Program-made: the position numbers and the translations under genes
Assembly (NCBI GenBank): GCA_910585455.1
Contig: CAJUEL010000002.1
Location: 92,599-156,598, forward strand
Direction of reading: 5' to 3'
Length of the DNA stretch: 64,000 nt
Origin: an uncultured Eisenbergiella sp.
GTDB lineage: Bacteria; Bacillota; Clostridia; Lachnospirales; Lachnospiraceae
The notes under the pieces: generated by a model
Told to the model about the DNA's origin: nothing
Databases searched by the model: none
The model's input: only the letters and a program-made list of their open reading frames with translations
Shown: piece by piece, positions 41,228-48,432 of the stretch
Position numbering within the stretch: position 1 is the stretch's first letter
Layout of the letters: each line of letters begins with the position of its first letter

Positions 41228-42943
41228 ATGAACACAATACCCAGACCGGAACATCCGCAGCCCCAGATGCAGCGGGATAACTGGCTGAATTTGAACGGAG
41301 AATGGGATTTTTCCTTTGACTTCGGCAACAGCGGCATAGACAGAAAGCTCTATGAGCAGACAGGCTTCGAGCAGAAAATCATCGTGCCCTTCTGTCCGGA
41401 AAGCGATCTTTCCGGCATCGGCTATAAGGATTTCATACCGGCGGTGTGGTATCAGAAGGAGGTGACGCTGACAAAGGAGCAGCTTTCGGGCAGAGTTCTT
41501 CTGCACTTCGGCGCGGTGGATTACGCATGTCGTGTGTGGGTGAACGGGAAGGAAGCGGGGAGACATGAGGGCGGGTATACCTCTTTTTGCATGGATATCA
41601 CGGCTCTTTTGACGGAAGGGGAAAACAGGCTGACCGTGTATGCGAAGGATGATACCAGAAGCGGCAGACAGCCGAAGGGCAAGCAGTCCGGGCTGTTTTA
41701 TTCCCATGGCTGTGATTACACCCGGACGACGGGAATCTGGCAGACGGTCTGGATGGAGTTCGTGCCGGAAAATTATGTGGCAAGCGTGCAGTATTATCCG
41801 AACATCGCTGACGGCACTGTGACGATCCAGGCTGTGACGGTTGGAGACGGCGAGCTGGAGGCGGAAGCCTTTTATGAAGGGAAAAGCTGCGGCATCGCGC
41901 GGGCAAAGGTGTGTGCGGGCAATGCCGTGCTGACAATCGCGCTTTCTGAGGTTATGCTCTGGGAGGCGGGCTGCGGCAGGCTGTATGATCTGAAGCTTCG
42001 CTTCGGGCAGGACTGTGTGAACAGCTATTTCGGTATGCGTGAAATCAAGCTGGACGGCGAGCGGTTTTTGATCAACGGAAAGTCCGTATTCCAGAGACTT
42101 GTGCTGGATCAGGGCTTTTATCCGGACGGCATCTATACCGCGCCCACCGAGGAAGCGCTGGTACAGGATATTCAATTATCTCTGGATGCTGGCTTTAACG
42201 GAGCCCGTCTGCATCAGAAGGTGTTTGAACCCAGATTTTTATATCATTGCGATAAAATGGGCTATCTGGTATGGGGCGAGCAGGCGAACTGGGGGCTGGA
42301 TTTGAGCGCGCCGGATAGCCTGAAGCATTTTCTGCCGGAGTGGATGGAAGCGGTATCCAGGGACTTCAATCATCCCGCGATTGTGGGCTGGTGCCCGTTT
42401 AACGAGACCTGGGATTATGACGGGCGCAAGCAGGATGATGACGTTCTGGCAATCGTGTACCGGATGACGAAGCTGTTCGATACGACGCGTCCCTGCATCG
42501 ATACCAGTGGCAACTTCCATGTGGTGACGGATATTTATGATCTGCACAACTATGAGCAGGATCCGGAGAAATTTGCGGAGACCTATGCCGGATTTGCGCA
42601 GGGCGGTGAGCTTGTGGATACCCATCCCCACAGGCAGAGGCCGGTGAAGGGCGTTCCTGTGTTCATCAGCGAGTACGGCGGCATCAAGTGGGATGTGGAA
42701 GGCGTAAACAAGGACAGCTGGGGCTACGGCAACGGACCTAAGACGGAGGAAGAGTTCTTTGCGCGTTATCAGGGTCTGACGGATGCGCTTTTGGATAATC
42801 CGCACATGTTCGCATTCTGCTATACGCAGCTTTACGATGTGGAGCAGGAAATGAACGGTCTGTATACCTATAGCCGGAAGGCGAAATTTGAGATGGACCG
42901 GATTAAGAAGATCAACAGCCGGAAAGCGGCGATTGAGGACTGA
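41228..42943 (+). CDS. GH2 family glycoside hydrolase
   Basis: A 571-residue GH2 enzyme with the usual order: jelly-roll sugar-binding domain (ending about 180; NLNGEWDFSFDF, FGAVDYACRVWVNGKEAG), an immunoglobulin-like domain, and the TIM barrel. The acid/base Glu is in CPFNETWDYDG (about 396) and the nucleophile Glu in FISEYGGIKWD (about 481). It is shorter than beta-galactosidases of the LacZ type and lacks their C-terminal domains. There is no signal peptide, so it acts inside the cell. Substrate could be a beta-galactoside, glucuronide or mannoside. It is divergent from an AraC-type regulator. GGAGGG precedes ATG 41228. Confidence 0.88.
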   Translation: MNTIPRPEHPQPQMQRDNWLNLNGEWDFSFDFGNSGIDRKLYEQTGFEQKIIVPFCPESDLSGIGYKDFIPAVWYQKEVTLTKEQLSGRVLLHFGAVDYACRVWVNGKEAGRHEGGYTSFCMDITALLTEGENRLTVYAKDDTRSGRQPKGKQSGLFYSHGCDYTRTTGIWQTVWMEFVPENYVASVQYYPNIADGTVTIQAVTVGDGELEAEAFYEGKSCGIARAKVCAGNAVLTIALSEVMLWEAGCGRLYDLKLRFGQDCVNSYFGMREIKLDGERFLINGKSVFQRLVLDQGFYPDGIYTAPTEEALVQDIQLSLDAGFNGARLHQKVFEPRFLYHCDKMGYLVWGEQANWGLDLSAPDSLKHFLPEWMEAVSRDFNHPAIVGWCPFNETWDYDGRKQDDDVLAIVYRMTKLFDTTRPCIDTSGNFHVVTDIYDLHNYEQDPEKFAETYAGFAQGGELVDTHPHRQRPVKGVPVFISEYGGIKWDVEGVNKDSWGYGNGPKTEEEFFARYQGLTDALLDNPHMFAFCYTQLYDVEQEMNGLYTYSRKAKFEMDRIKKINSRKAAIED

Positions 42944-42988
42944 GGAAAGCTGTATGGCTTTTTGCGGAAAAGTGGAATAGAGTGAAGG

Positions 42989-43038
42989 AACCCGCCATGC
43001 TTTGGCATGTATATGTGCAAAGCATTGGCGGGTTTTTT
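42989..43038 (+). terminator. Intrinsic terminator after the GH2 gene
   Basis: AACCCGCCATGCTTTG pairs with CAAAGCATTGGCGGGTT (one bulge), followed by six T residues. Its 3-prime arm is part of the region resembling the spmA 5-prime end. Confidence 0.85.
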
Positions 43039-43128
43039 ATGTTAAATAGTATCTGGGTGTTCATGATGGTGAGGCGTAGAAAAATGCAATTGATGAATTT
43101 ATTAATTGATGTTATATTATTAGCATAG
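43039..43128 (+). pseudogene. Relic resembling the 5-prime end of spmA
   Basis: A 29-codon reading frame, MLNSIWVFMMVRRR and onward, whose first 11 residues match the SpmA start at 45936 (MLNYIWAFMIAV). At DNA level the similarity runs from about 43007 to 43072 against about 45901 to 45970, including the shared GCAAAGCATT-GGCGGGTTTTT upstream. After that the sequence diverges into AT-rich DNA. It looks like the stub of an ancestral or duplicated spmA copy, and brackets the segment 43075-45900. Confidence 0.55.
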
Positions 43129-43153
43129 AATATCTTAAGAGGTATAAAGACAC

Positions 43154-43432
43154 GTGAAATTTGAATGGGATGAGGATAAAAATGCTATAAACAAAGAAAA
43201 GCATAAAATTTCTTTTGAAACAGCAGCATATGTTTTTGATGATCCTTATTATATTGAAATGTTTGATTTTGAACATAGCGCTGATGAGGATCGATATATT
43301 GCAATAGGGAAGGTTGGAGACATACTGTTTGTAGTCTTTACGGAAAGAAAAGATGCAATCAGACTGATTTCAGCCAGGCTTGCAACGAATGCGGAAAGGA
43401 GTCTTTATTATGACCAGGACATTCAATATTGA
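43154..43432 (+). CDS. brnT: BrnT-family toxin
   Basis: A 92-residue BrnT-like RNase toxin, starting KFEWDEDKNAINKEKHKISF, with DRYIAIGKVGDILFVVFTER and the C-terminal IRLISARLATNAERSLYY, all characteristic. BrnT toxins inhibit translation by RNA cleavage and are neutralised by BrnA. The start is GTG at 43154 with AAGAGG upstream. The region is clearly AT-richer than its neighbours, in line with transfer. The antitoxin gene overlaps its 3-prime end by 23 bp. Confidence 0.88.
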   Translation: MKFEWDEDKNAINKEKHKISFETAAYVFDDPYYIEMFDFEHSADEDRYIAIGKVGDILFVVFTERKDAIRLISARLATNAERSLYYDQDIQY

Positions 43433-43589
43433 AAGTGGGCAAAAACCAACGGAAGAACAGTTGAAAGAAATTGAGGAAGCACAGAAAAGTCCTATTGTTT
43501 TTGATGAGGATTGTGAGGAATTATCACCAGCTATGATGAAGGCGTTTAAGAGTGCGGTGGTGCAACGAAACCGCAGGAAAAAGGCTTAG
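43410..43589 (+). CDS. BrnA-like antitoxin
   Basis: A 59-residue partner starting MTRTFNIESGQKPTEEQLKE. It contains IVFDEDCEELSPAMMKAFKS, as found N-terminal in BrnA-type antitoxins, but ends with VQRNRRKKA and lacks a clear C-terminal ribbon-helix-helix tail, so it may be a short variant. ATG 43410 with GGAAAGGAG is preferred over the upstream in-frame ATG. Operon position with BrnT supports the assignment. Loss of the DNA-binding tail would affect autorepression. Confidence 0.68.
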   Translation: MTRTFNIESGQKPTEEQLKEIEEAQKSPIVFDEDCEELSPAMMKAFKSAVVQRNRRKKA

Positions 43590-43619
43590 AGGATATAGGC
43601 GGCTGGATTTTCCGCGATA

Positions 43620-43698
43620 AACTTTCGGAAGTTCCTCTCTTCTGGCAAAGTTTAGATGTTCTTAAGGCCTTTGCAGCTGCTGCAAAGGCCTTAAGAAC
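43620..43698. repeat. Element F: AAACTTT hairpin plus perfect 20 bp hairpin
   Basis: Core 43658-43698: GTTCTTAAGGCCTTTGCAGC is followed after one base by its exact reverse complement. A second hairpin, TAAACTTT/AAAGTTTA, lies just before it. The flanks ATG-GTTCTTA and AAGAAC-TGTTACG match the tip of palindrome C. Located between the convergent brnTA and fucosidase-like genes; there is no T run. Confidence 0.6.
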
Positions 43699-43773
43699 TG
43701 TTACGACTATCACTTGAAGCGGCGGGCACATGCGCTGACGGGTGAAGGTCCCTGATCTGTCCGACAGCAGCTG

Positions 43774-44742
43774 CTAGTTCAATCTTTCAAGCCATCCTTC
43801 AGGGAGTTCATCAAGGGGGGCGGGGAAAGATACCTGTTCACCGATTTTTGCGAACTCTGCCGCAAGGTTGTCGTCCACTTTTCCGGCAGTATTGGGGCTT
43901 AAATTCAAGATGAAATTCACGTTCATGGGAAAATATTGTTTCATTTTTTCCAGCGCCCAGGAAGCATCGTTCACTTTGGTGACAGGGTCATCATAACGCC
44001 AATACCAGGTACGGGTCAGCTTGTTGCAGCTGACGCCGGGACCGCAGAAAGCGCCGTCAACCTCCTGCCCTGCGGAATTTTCAAAGAAAAGAATGTCGGT
44101 GCCGCTCACGCCGTCCGTGCATCCGATGTTCATCAGCAGGCAGTCAGGCTGCAGGGATTTGACCAGATTGTCGATTTCCGTAAAGGGCAGCATTTCATAG
44201 GTGGGACCGCCCCAGAACGCGTTCCAGCCGTCCAGGATCAGGAACGGGATTTTGCCATAATTGGTCAAAAGCTCCGTGATCTGCCCTTTTATGATTTCCT
44301 TTTGGGCGGCAGTGCAGGAATTCCGGTTGATCCCTGCGGTGATGTCCAGAACGGAAAAATAGAGTCCGGCTTCGATGCCTGCTTCCCGGAACGCCTCTAA
44401 ATATTCTGCGACAACATCGGTCCGGTTGGCGGCGTTCCTGATACAGTGCTCCGAGTATGCGGTGGGCCAGAGCGCGAAGCCCTCGTGGTGTTTGGTTGTT
44501 AAAGCGGCGAAGCGGCAGCCCGCGCTTTTGGCGATGGAGGCCCACTGTCTGCAGTCTAAGTCAGTCGGGTTCCACTCCTTTTCGGAAAAAGGATAGAGCC
44601 TCGGTTTCCCGCCGTTTTCGTGGTCGTATTCCCAGTCTTCGATTTCCCCTTTGTTGAACTGGAAGGTGGCGCTGTTAAAGTGGATGAAGGTGCCAAGCCG
44701 CAGATTGATAAAATGCTTCTGCAATTCGATCAGTGTACTCAT
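43774..44742 (-). CDS. GH29 alpha-L-fucosidase-like enzyme
   Basis: A 322-residue TIM-barrel enzyme. FHFNSATFQFNKGEIEDW, WNPTDLDCRQWASIAKSAGC and AALTTKHHEGFALWPT are the classical GH29 N-terminal block, and the nucleophile Asp is probably in PFLILDGWNAFW. The C-terminal NFILNLSPNTAGKVDD matches the LNxxPxxDG-like end of fucosidases. It lacks a signal peptide and the extra C-terminal beta domain of many fucosidases, so it is a compact intracellular version. Divergent from an AraC-type regulator at 44979 that likely controls it. Confidence 0.85.
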   Translation of the reverse strand: MSTLIELQKHFINLRLGTFIHFNSATFQFNKGEIEDWEYDHENGGKPRLYPFSEKEWNPTDLDCRQWASIAKSAGCRFAALTTKHHEGFALWPTAYSEHCIRNAANRTDVVAEYLEAFREAGIEAGLYFSVLDITAGINRNSCTAAQKEIIKGQITELLTNYGKIPFLILDGWNAFWGGPTYEMLPFTEIDNLVKSLQPDCLLMNIGCTDGVSGTDILFFENSAGQEVDGAFCGPGVSCNKLTRTWYWRYDDPVTKVNDASWALEKMKQYFPMNVNFILNLSPNTAGKVDDNLAAEFAKIGEQVSFPAPLDELPEGWLERLN

Positions 44743-44978
44743 GTCTGCTCCTGTCCGCGCAGCTGATGCGCAGTATTAGTCGTGGTTTTTGGTTACGTTT
44801 GCCCGTATTGTATCGAATGGGGCGGCATCTGTAAACAAAAAACATAAAATCCAATAAGAAAACAAAGAAAATCATAAAATATCTGAATTGATTGAGCGAT
44901 TCGCTTGCGATCATTCAAAAAGCCTGCTAGACTCGCTTCAAAGGACGGTATGCCGGGAAACGGAGAAGGGGGACGGGC

Positions 44979-45851
44979 ATGGAAAAGCAGAAGAGGAAGA
45001 AAACGGCATGTGAGATTTTGTCGGCTGCGGATTTTTTAAATGGCAGGGAGTATAAAATTGAGGATTGCTATTCAGAGCATGCGAGCAGCTATAACGACAG
45101 GCTGCATTTTCATGATTTTTATGAGCTTTCCGTGATTTATGAGGGAACTTCCCGCTTTCTGGTGAATGGGAGCCTGTTTGCGATGGGAAAGGGGAGCCTG
45201 CAGCTGATTCGGCCTTCGGATTATCACTGGCAGCAGACCGCGCCGGGAGAGCATATCCGGTATTATAACGTCACCTTTTCGCCGGATTTTATCCCCGAAG
45301 AGCTGCGCTATGAGCTGGAGCAGGGGCAGGAGCCGCTGTGCGCTGTGGTGGGAAGCGGGGAATGGCCGGAGCTTGTGAGACTTCTGCAAAGGCTTTGCGA
45401 GGCTTTTTCGCGGGAGGGTGAAGAGACAGCTGACCGGATTTTCATCCGTGGCGGTATCGAGATGCTGTGTGCCTTTTTGTTGAAGCGGCAGGAGAGCGGG
45501 GGACGCCCGCAGGTGCAGATCGGGCAGGAGCCGATCCGCAGAGCGCTCGCCTATGTCGGGAAAAATTACCGGGAGCGGATTACGCTTGCGGATGCGGCCC
45601 GGGCAGCCGGGCTTTCGCCCACATATTTTTCAGCGCTGTTCCATCGGAATATGGGAATATCCTTTTCCCGCTATCTGACAGAATATCGGCTGCGGGAGGC
45701 GAAGCGATATTTATTGAGCGGGGAGCTCCCGGTCAAGCAGGTGGCGGCGGTCTGCGGCTTTGCTTCTTATTCCTATTTTGTGACGGCCTTTAAGGAGTGC
45801 TTTGGGGAGACGCCGGGGAGGCTGCTTGGAGAAAGCAGGAGGAAAAAGTGA
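44979..45851 (+). CDS. AraC-family transcriptional regulator (divergent to GH29 gene)
   Basis: A 290-residue regulator with an N-terminal cupin (HFHDFYELSVIYEGTSRFLV, GSLQLIRPSDYHW) and two C-terminal helix-turn-helix motifs (RITLADAARAAGLSPTYFSA, then VKQVAAVCGFASYSYFVTAF with the ending FGETPGRL). It is divergent from the fucosidase-like gene; the 236 bp between them should hold both promoters. The pair mirrors the AraC/GH2 pair at 40127-42943. ATG 44979 is 10 bp after a GGGGGA site. Confidence 0.9.
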   Translation: MEKQKRKKTACEILSAADFLNGREYKIEDCYSEHASSYNDRLHFHDFYELSVIYEGTSRFLVNGSLFAMGKGSLQLIRPSDYHWQQTAPGEHIRYYNVTFSPDFIPEELRYELEQGQEPLCAVVGSGEWPELVRLLQRLCEAFSREGEETADRIFIRGGIEMLCAFLLKRQESGGRPQVQIGQEPIRRALAYVGKNYRERITLADAARAAGLSPTYFSALFHRNMGISFSRYLTEYRLREAKRYLLSGELPVKQVAAVCGFASYSYFVTAFKECFGETPGRLLGESRRKK

Positions 45852-45935
45852 CCGATCAACGGGAAATATCCGACAGGAATGAATATCCGGTTTTATTTTT
45901 GCATATATATGAGCAAAGCATTTGGCGGGTTTTTC

Positions 45936-46580
45936 ATGTTAAATTATATCTGGGCATTCATGATAGCGGTGGGAATTTTATACGGCGCGTTTACGGGCAA
46001 TATTGAGGCGGTGTCCAATGCGGCGCTGGCTTCCGCAAAGGAAGCGGTGGATCTGTGTATCACAATGATCGGGGTCATGGGATTGTGGGTGGGATTGATG
46101 GAAATCGCGCAGAAATCCGGCATGATCGCGAAGATGACCAGGGGGATTCAGCCGTTTATTTCCTTTATGTTTCCAGGGATTCCCAAAGGGCATGCCGCGC
46201 GGGAATATATCGCGACGAATATCATCGCTAATGTGATGGGGCTGGGGTGGGCGTGTACGCCTGCGGGATTGAAGGCGATGGAGGAGCTGGCGAAGCTGGA
46301 GGAGGAGAGAGGGAATTTGGCATATGCATCTGGTGGCGGTTCCGGGATAGAAGTGGCAGGTGGAAAGAAAGAACGGATTGCCAGTAATGAAATGTGTACG
46401 TTTTTGATATTGAATATTTCATCGCTACAGCTGATACCAGTTAATATGATTGCTTACCGGCAGCAGTATGGGAGTGTGAACCCGGCGGGGATTATTGCGC
46501 CGGCGATTGCGGCGACATTTGTGAGTACGGCGGTGGCGGTGGTGTATTGTAAAGTGAAGGATAGAAGGCGGAGAGCGTGA
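45936..46580 (+). CDS. spmA: SpmA-like nucleoside-recognition (gate) protein
   Basis: A 214-residue membrane protein starting MLNYIWAFMIAVGILYGAFT, with the gate motifs ASAKEAVDLCITMIGVMGLW and PFISFMFPGIPKGHAAREYI, ANVMGLGWACTPAGLKAME and NEMCTFLILNISSLQLIPVN. SpmA with SpmB is required for spore core dehydration in Bacillus. The open frame begins at 45879, but 45936 matches the family start and follows GGCGGG. spmB, normally next, is absent: a toxin-antitoxin pair and a broken gene lie downstream instead. A variable insert (about residues 122-155, Glu/Gly-rich) lies between the conserved blocks. A stub of the same 5-prime end lies at 43039. Confidence 0.88.
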   Translation: MLNYIWAFMIAVGILYGAFTGNIEAVSNAALASAKEAVDLCITMIGVMGLWVGLMEIAQKSGMIAKMTRGIQPFISFMFPGIPKGHAAREYIATNIIANVMGLGWACTPAGLKAMEELAKLEEERGNLAYASGGGSGIEVAGGKKERIASNEMCTFLILNISSLQLIPVNMIAYRQQYGSVNPAGIIAPAIAATFVSTAVAVVYCKVKDRRRRA

Positions 46581-46696
46581 AGCTTTTCGCCTTAATATAT
46601 TTATAAAAGAGCGTTGAGAAAAATAATTTTTTGGGATATACTTATAGAAAAAGAGCAGGATGTTAGAATTTAAGATTTATTTCGAGGTACTAGAAT

Positions 46697-47032
46697 ATGG
46701 AAGAAAGAATAAAGAATATTACAACTGAGGTAAATGAAGAATTGATAAAACTGTTTGGTGGGAAAATTGAACGGATTATTTTGTATGGTTCATATGCCCG
46801 TGGGGATTTCGATTTGGAATCAGATGTTGACATTATGATATTACTAAATTGCAATCAGGAAGAAATAAAAGAAAAACGGAAAGAAATCAGTCGAATTGCA
46901 AGTCGTGTGGGTTTGCGGAATGATATCATGGTTTCACTTCTTGCACGTAATTATGATGATTATGAAAATCAAATGAAGTATCAACTGTTTTATCAAAACA
47001 TTGACAAGGAAGGCATGAAAATTTATGGATAA
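46697..47032 (+). CDS. MNT-type nucleotidyltransferase (antitoxin of HEPN pair)
   Basis: A 111-residue minimal nucleotidyltransferase with the hallmark GSYARGDFDLESDVDIMI (G-S-x10-D-x-D). In MNT/HEPN modules this protein modifies, often AMPylates, the HEPN toxin and neutralises it. The region is markedly AT-rich. It overlaps the HEPN gene by 8 bp. The start ATG 46697 has only a weak ribosome site. Confidence 0.85.
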   Translation: MEERIKNITTEVNEELIKLFGGKIERIILYGSYARGDFDLESDVDIMILLNCNQEEIKEKRKEISRIASRVGLRNDIMVSLLARNYDDYENQMKYQLFYQNIDKEGMKIYG

Positions 47033-47441
47033 AGTAAGGGCAGATTTAGCCATATACCGTTTAGAGACAGCCAGACAATGTATTATATCTGCAAAAGCAT
47101 TGATAAAAATATCGGATTACAAAGGAGCCGCCAATCGTTCTTATTATGCGGTTTTTCATTGTATGCGAAGTGTATTGGCATTATGCTCTATAGATTTTTC
47201 AAAACACTCAGCGGTGGGGGCTTTTTTTCGAAGGGAATATATTAAAACAGGAATATTTGATGTATCAATGTCAGACATTATATCGGAAGCTTTTGATATT
47301 CGCAGTGATAGTGATTATAATGATTACTTTGTGATATCTAAAAAAGAGGTTGAAGAACAGATATTAAACGCGCAGTATTTTTATGATAGGGTTGAGGAAT
47401 ATGTTGTGACAAAAATTAAGGATGGCAGAGATATATGTTAA
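47025..47441 (+). CDS. HEPN-domain protein (putative RNase toxin)
   Basis: A 138-residue helical protein with the HEPN RNase motif R-x6-H in NRSYYAVFHCMRSVLAL. The helix SAKALIKISDYKGAAN before it and FSKHSAVGAFFRREYIKTG after it are typical of the HEPN partner of MNT proteins. It is likely a tRNA- or mRNA-targeting toxin controlled by the upstream MNT protein. AT-rich and possibly horizontally acquired. Confidence 0.85.
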   Translation: MDKVRADLAIYRLETARQCIISAKALIKISDYKGAANRSYYAVFHCMRSVLALCSIDFSKHSAVGAFFRREYIKTGIFDVSMSDIISEAFDIRSDSDYNDYFVISKKEVEEQILNAQYFYDRVEEYVVTKIKDGRDIC

Positions 47442-47494
47442 AGAAATTATTCACAGGATAAAAATGAACGGTTACTAAAGAAAGGAATAATTCA

Positions 47495-48261
47495 TTGGAA
47501 CAGCTATTTGGTGATAATTTAATTATTATCTATTTTATCGTAGGATTAGGAATTATTTGTTATAGTAATTTTAATACGCAACAAAGAATAATGTTAATGT
47601 ATACCATTACATATGTTTGCTGTTTTCTAAATATTTTGGATAGCAAAGTGGCACTGGTTATGATGTCATTTTTACTTTTTATTTATTTGGAATATTTAAC
47701 GGAAGATTATTATAAACTGAAAATTATCAGAAAAATACCCTATAAAATAGTAGATAGTATGTTTTTGATGATATTTCAATACTATTATGTTTTCTTTATA
47801 TGTGCTGTATTGTTACAAACAGATTATGTTAGGATGTTAATTGGGTGGAAGTATTATGGTGAAATATGCAAAGCAGCTTCTTTTTTAATGGCTTTTTTCT
47901 GCATTCATGAAACTAGTATACAAAGGTTTGAAACACTGACTATTACTGATATGATGAAGGTGATAAATGAAAATCCGGTATATCAATTCCCATACAATGA
48001 AATTGAAGCAGACAAGTACACAATTTTAACAGAGATAGAAGATAAGTCATATTTCGATAGAAAAAATAGCTATAACTTTTTCTCATTGGAATTTGTGAAA
48101 TACAGGATATTAAGATTTAGAACATACATAAAGTGTTAGGAAAAGAAAAATTAAAAAGAGTAATAAATGTAGTTGAACATTATGCGGTAGTAACGAAGCA
48201 TATACGTGGGTATTCTACGATAGAAATGCAATTAATACGTAATATAGGGAGGCGTGGTTGA
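47495..48261 (+). pseudogene. Broken GT51-like transglycosylase membrane gene
   Basis: The first frame (47495-48139, TTG start after AAAGGA) encodes 214 residues: several hydrophobic helices followed by EIEDKSYFDRKN, similar to the E-D-x-x-F motif of peptidoglycan glycosyltransferases, and ends RFRTYIKC. In the -1 frame, 48121-48261 continues with KHIRGYSTIEMQLIRNIG, matching the GGSTITMQLxRNL motif of GT51, and then stops. The two motifs should be in one protein, so a frameshift near 48121-48136 and loss of the 3-prime part are inferred. AT-rich. The alternative is that the 214-residue product is a separate membrane protein. Confidence 0.55.
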
Positions 48262-48275
48262 CCTGTGGAAAAAAC

Positions 48276-48305
48276 TTGACTTTTGGAGCGGAATAGTGAT
48301 ATTAT
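48276..48305 (+). promoter_or_regulatory. Promoter for the MATE gene leader
   Basis: TTGACT (48276-48281), 18 bp spacer, TATTAT (48300-48305). Transcription would start near 48312, only about a dozen bases before the terminator hairpin. Confidence 0.65.
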
Positions 48306-48323
48306 AACCGTATGCGTGAGCGT

Positions 48324-48365
48324 TACGGCGTGGAATCCTGCATGGATTTCACGCCGTATTTTTTT
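48324..48365 (+). terminator. Leader terminator (attenuator) before the MATE gene
   Basis: TACGGCGTG (48324) pairs perfectly with CACGCCGTA (48350-48358), with an inner ATCC/GGAT, followed by seven T residues. It lies between the promoter and the MATE start at 48433, so transcription must pass it. An ATG at 48312 opens a frame through the hairpin (MRERYGVESC and onward), a possible leader peptide but without a ribosome site. Confidence 0.8.
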
Positions 48366-48432
48366 GCAATCTGTATTGAAATTTTAGAAGTATGCAATTC
48401 AAAATTTCATACGTATTTAAGGAGGTACTTTT

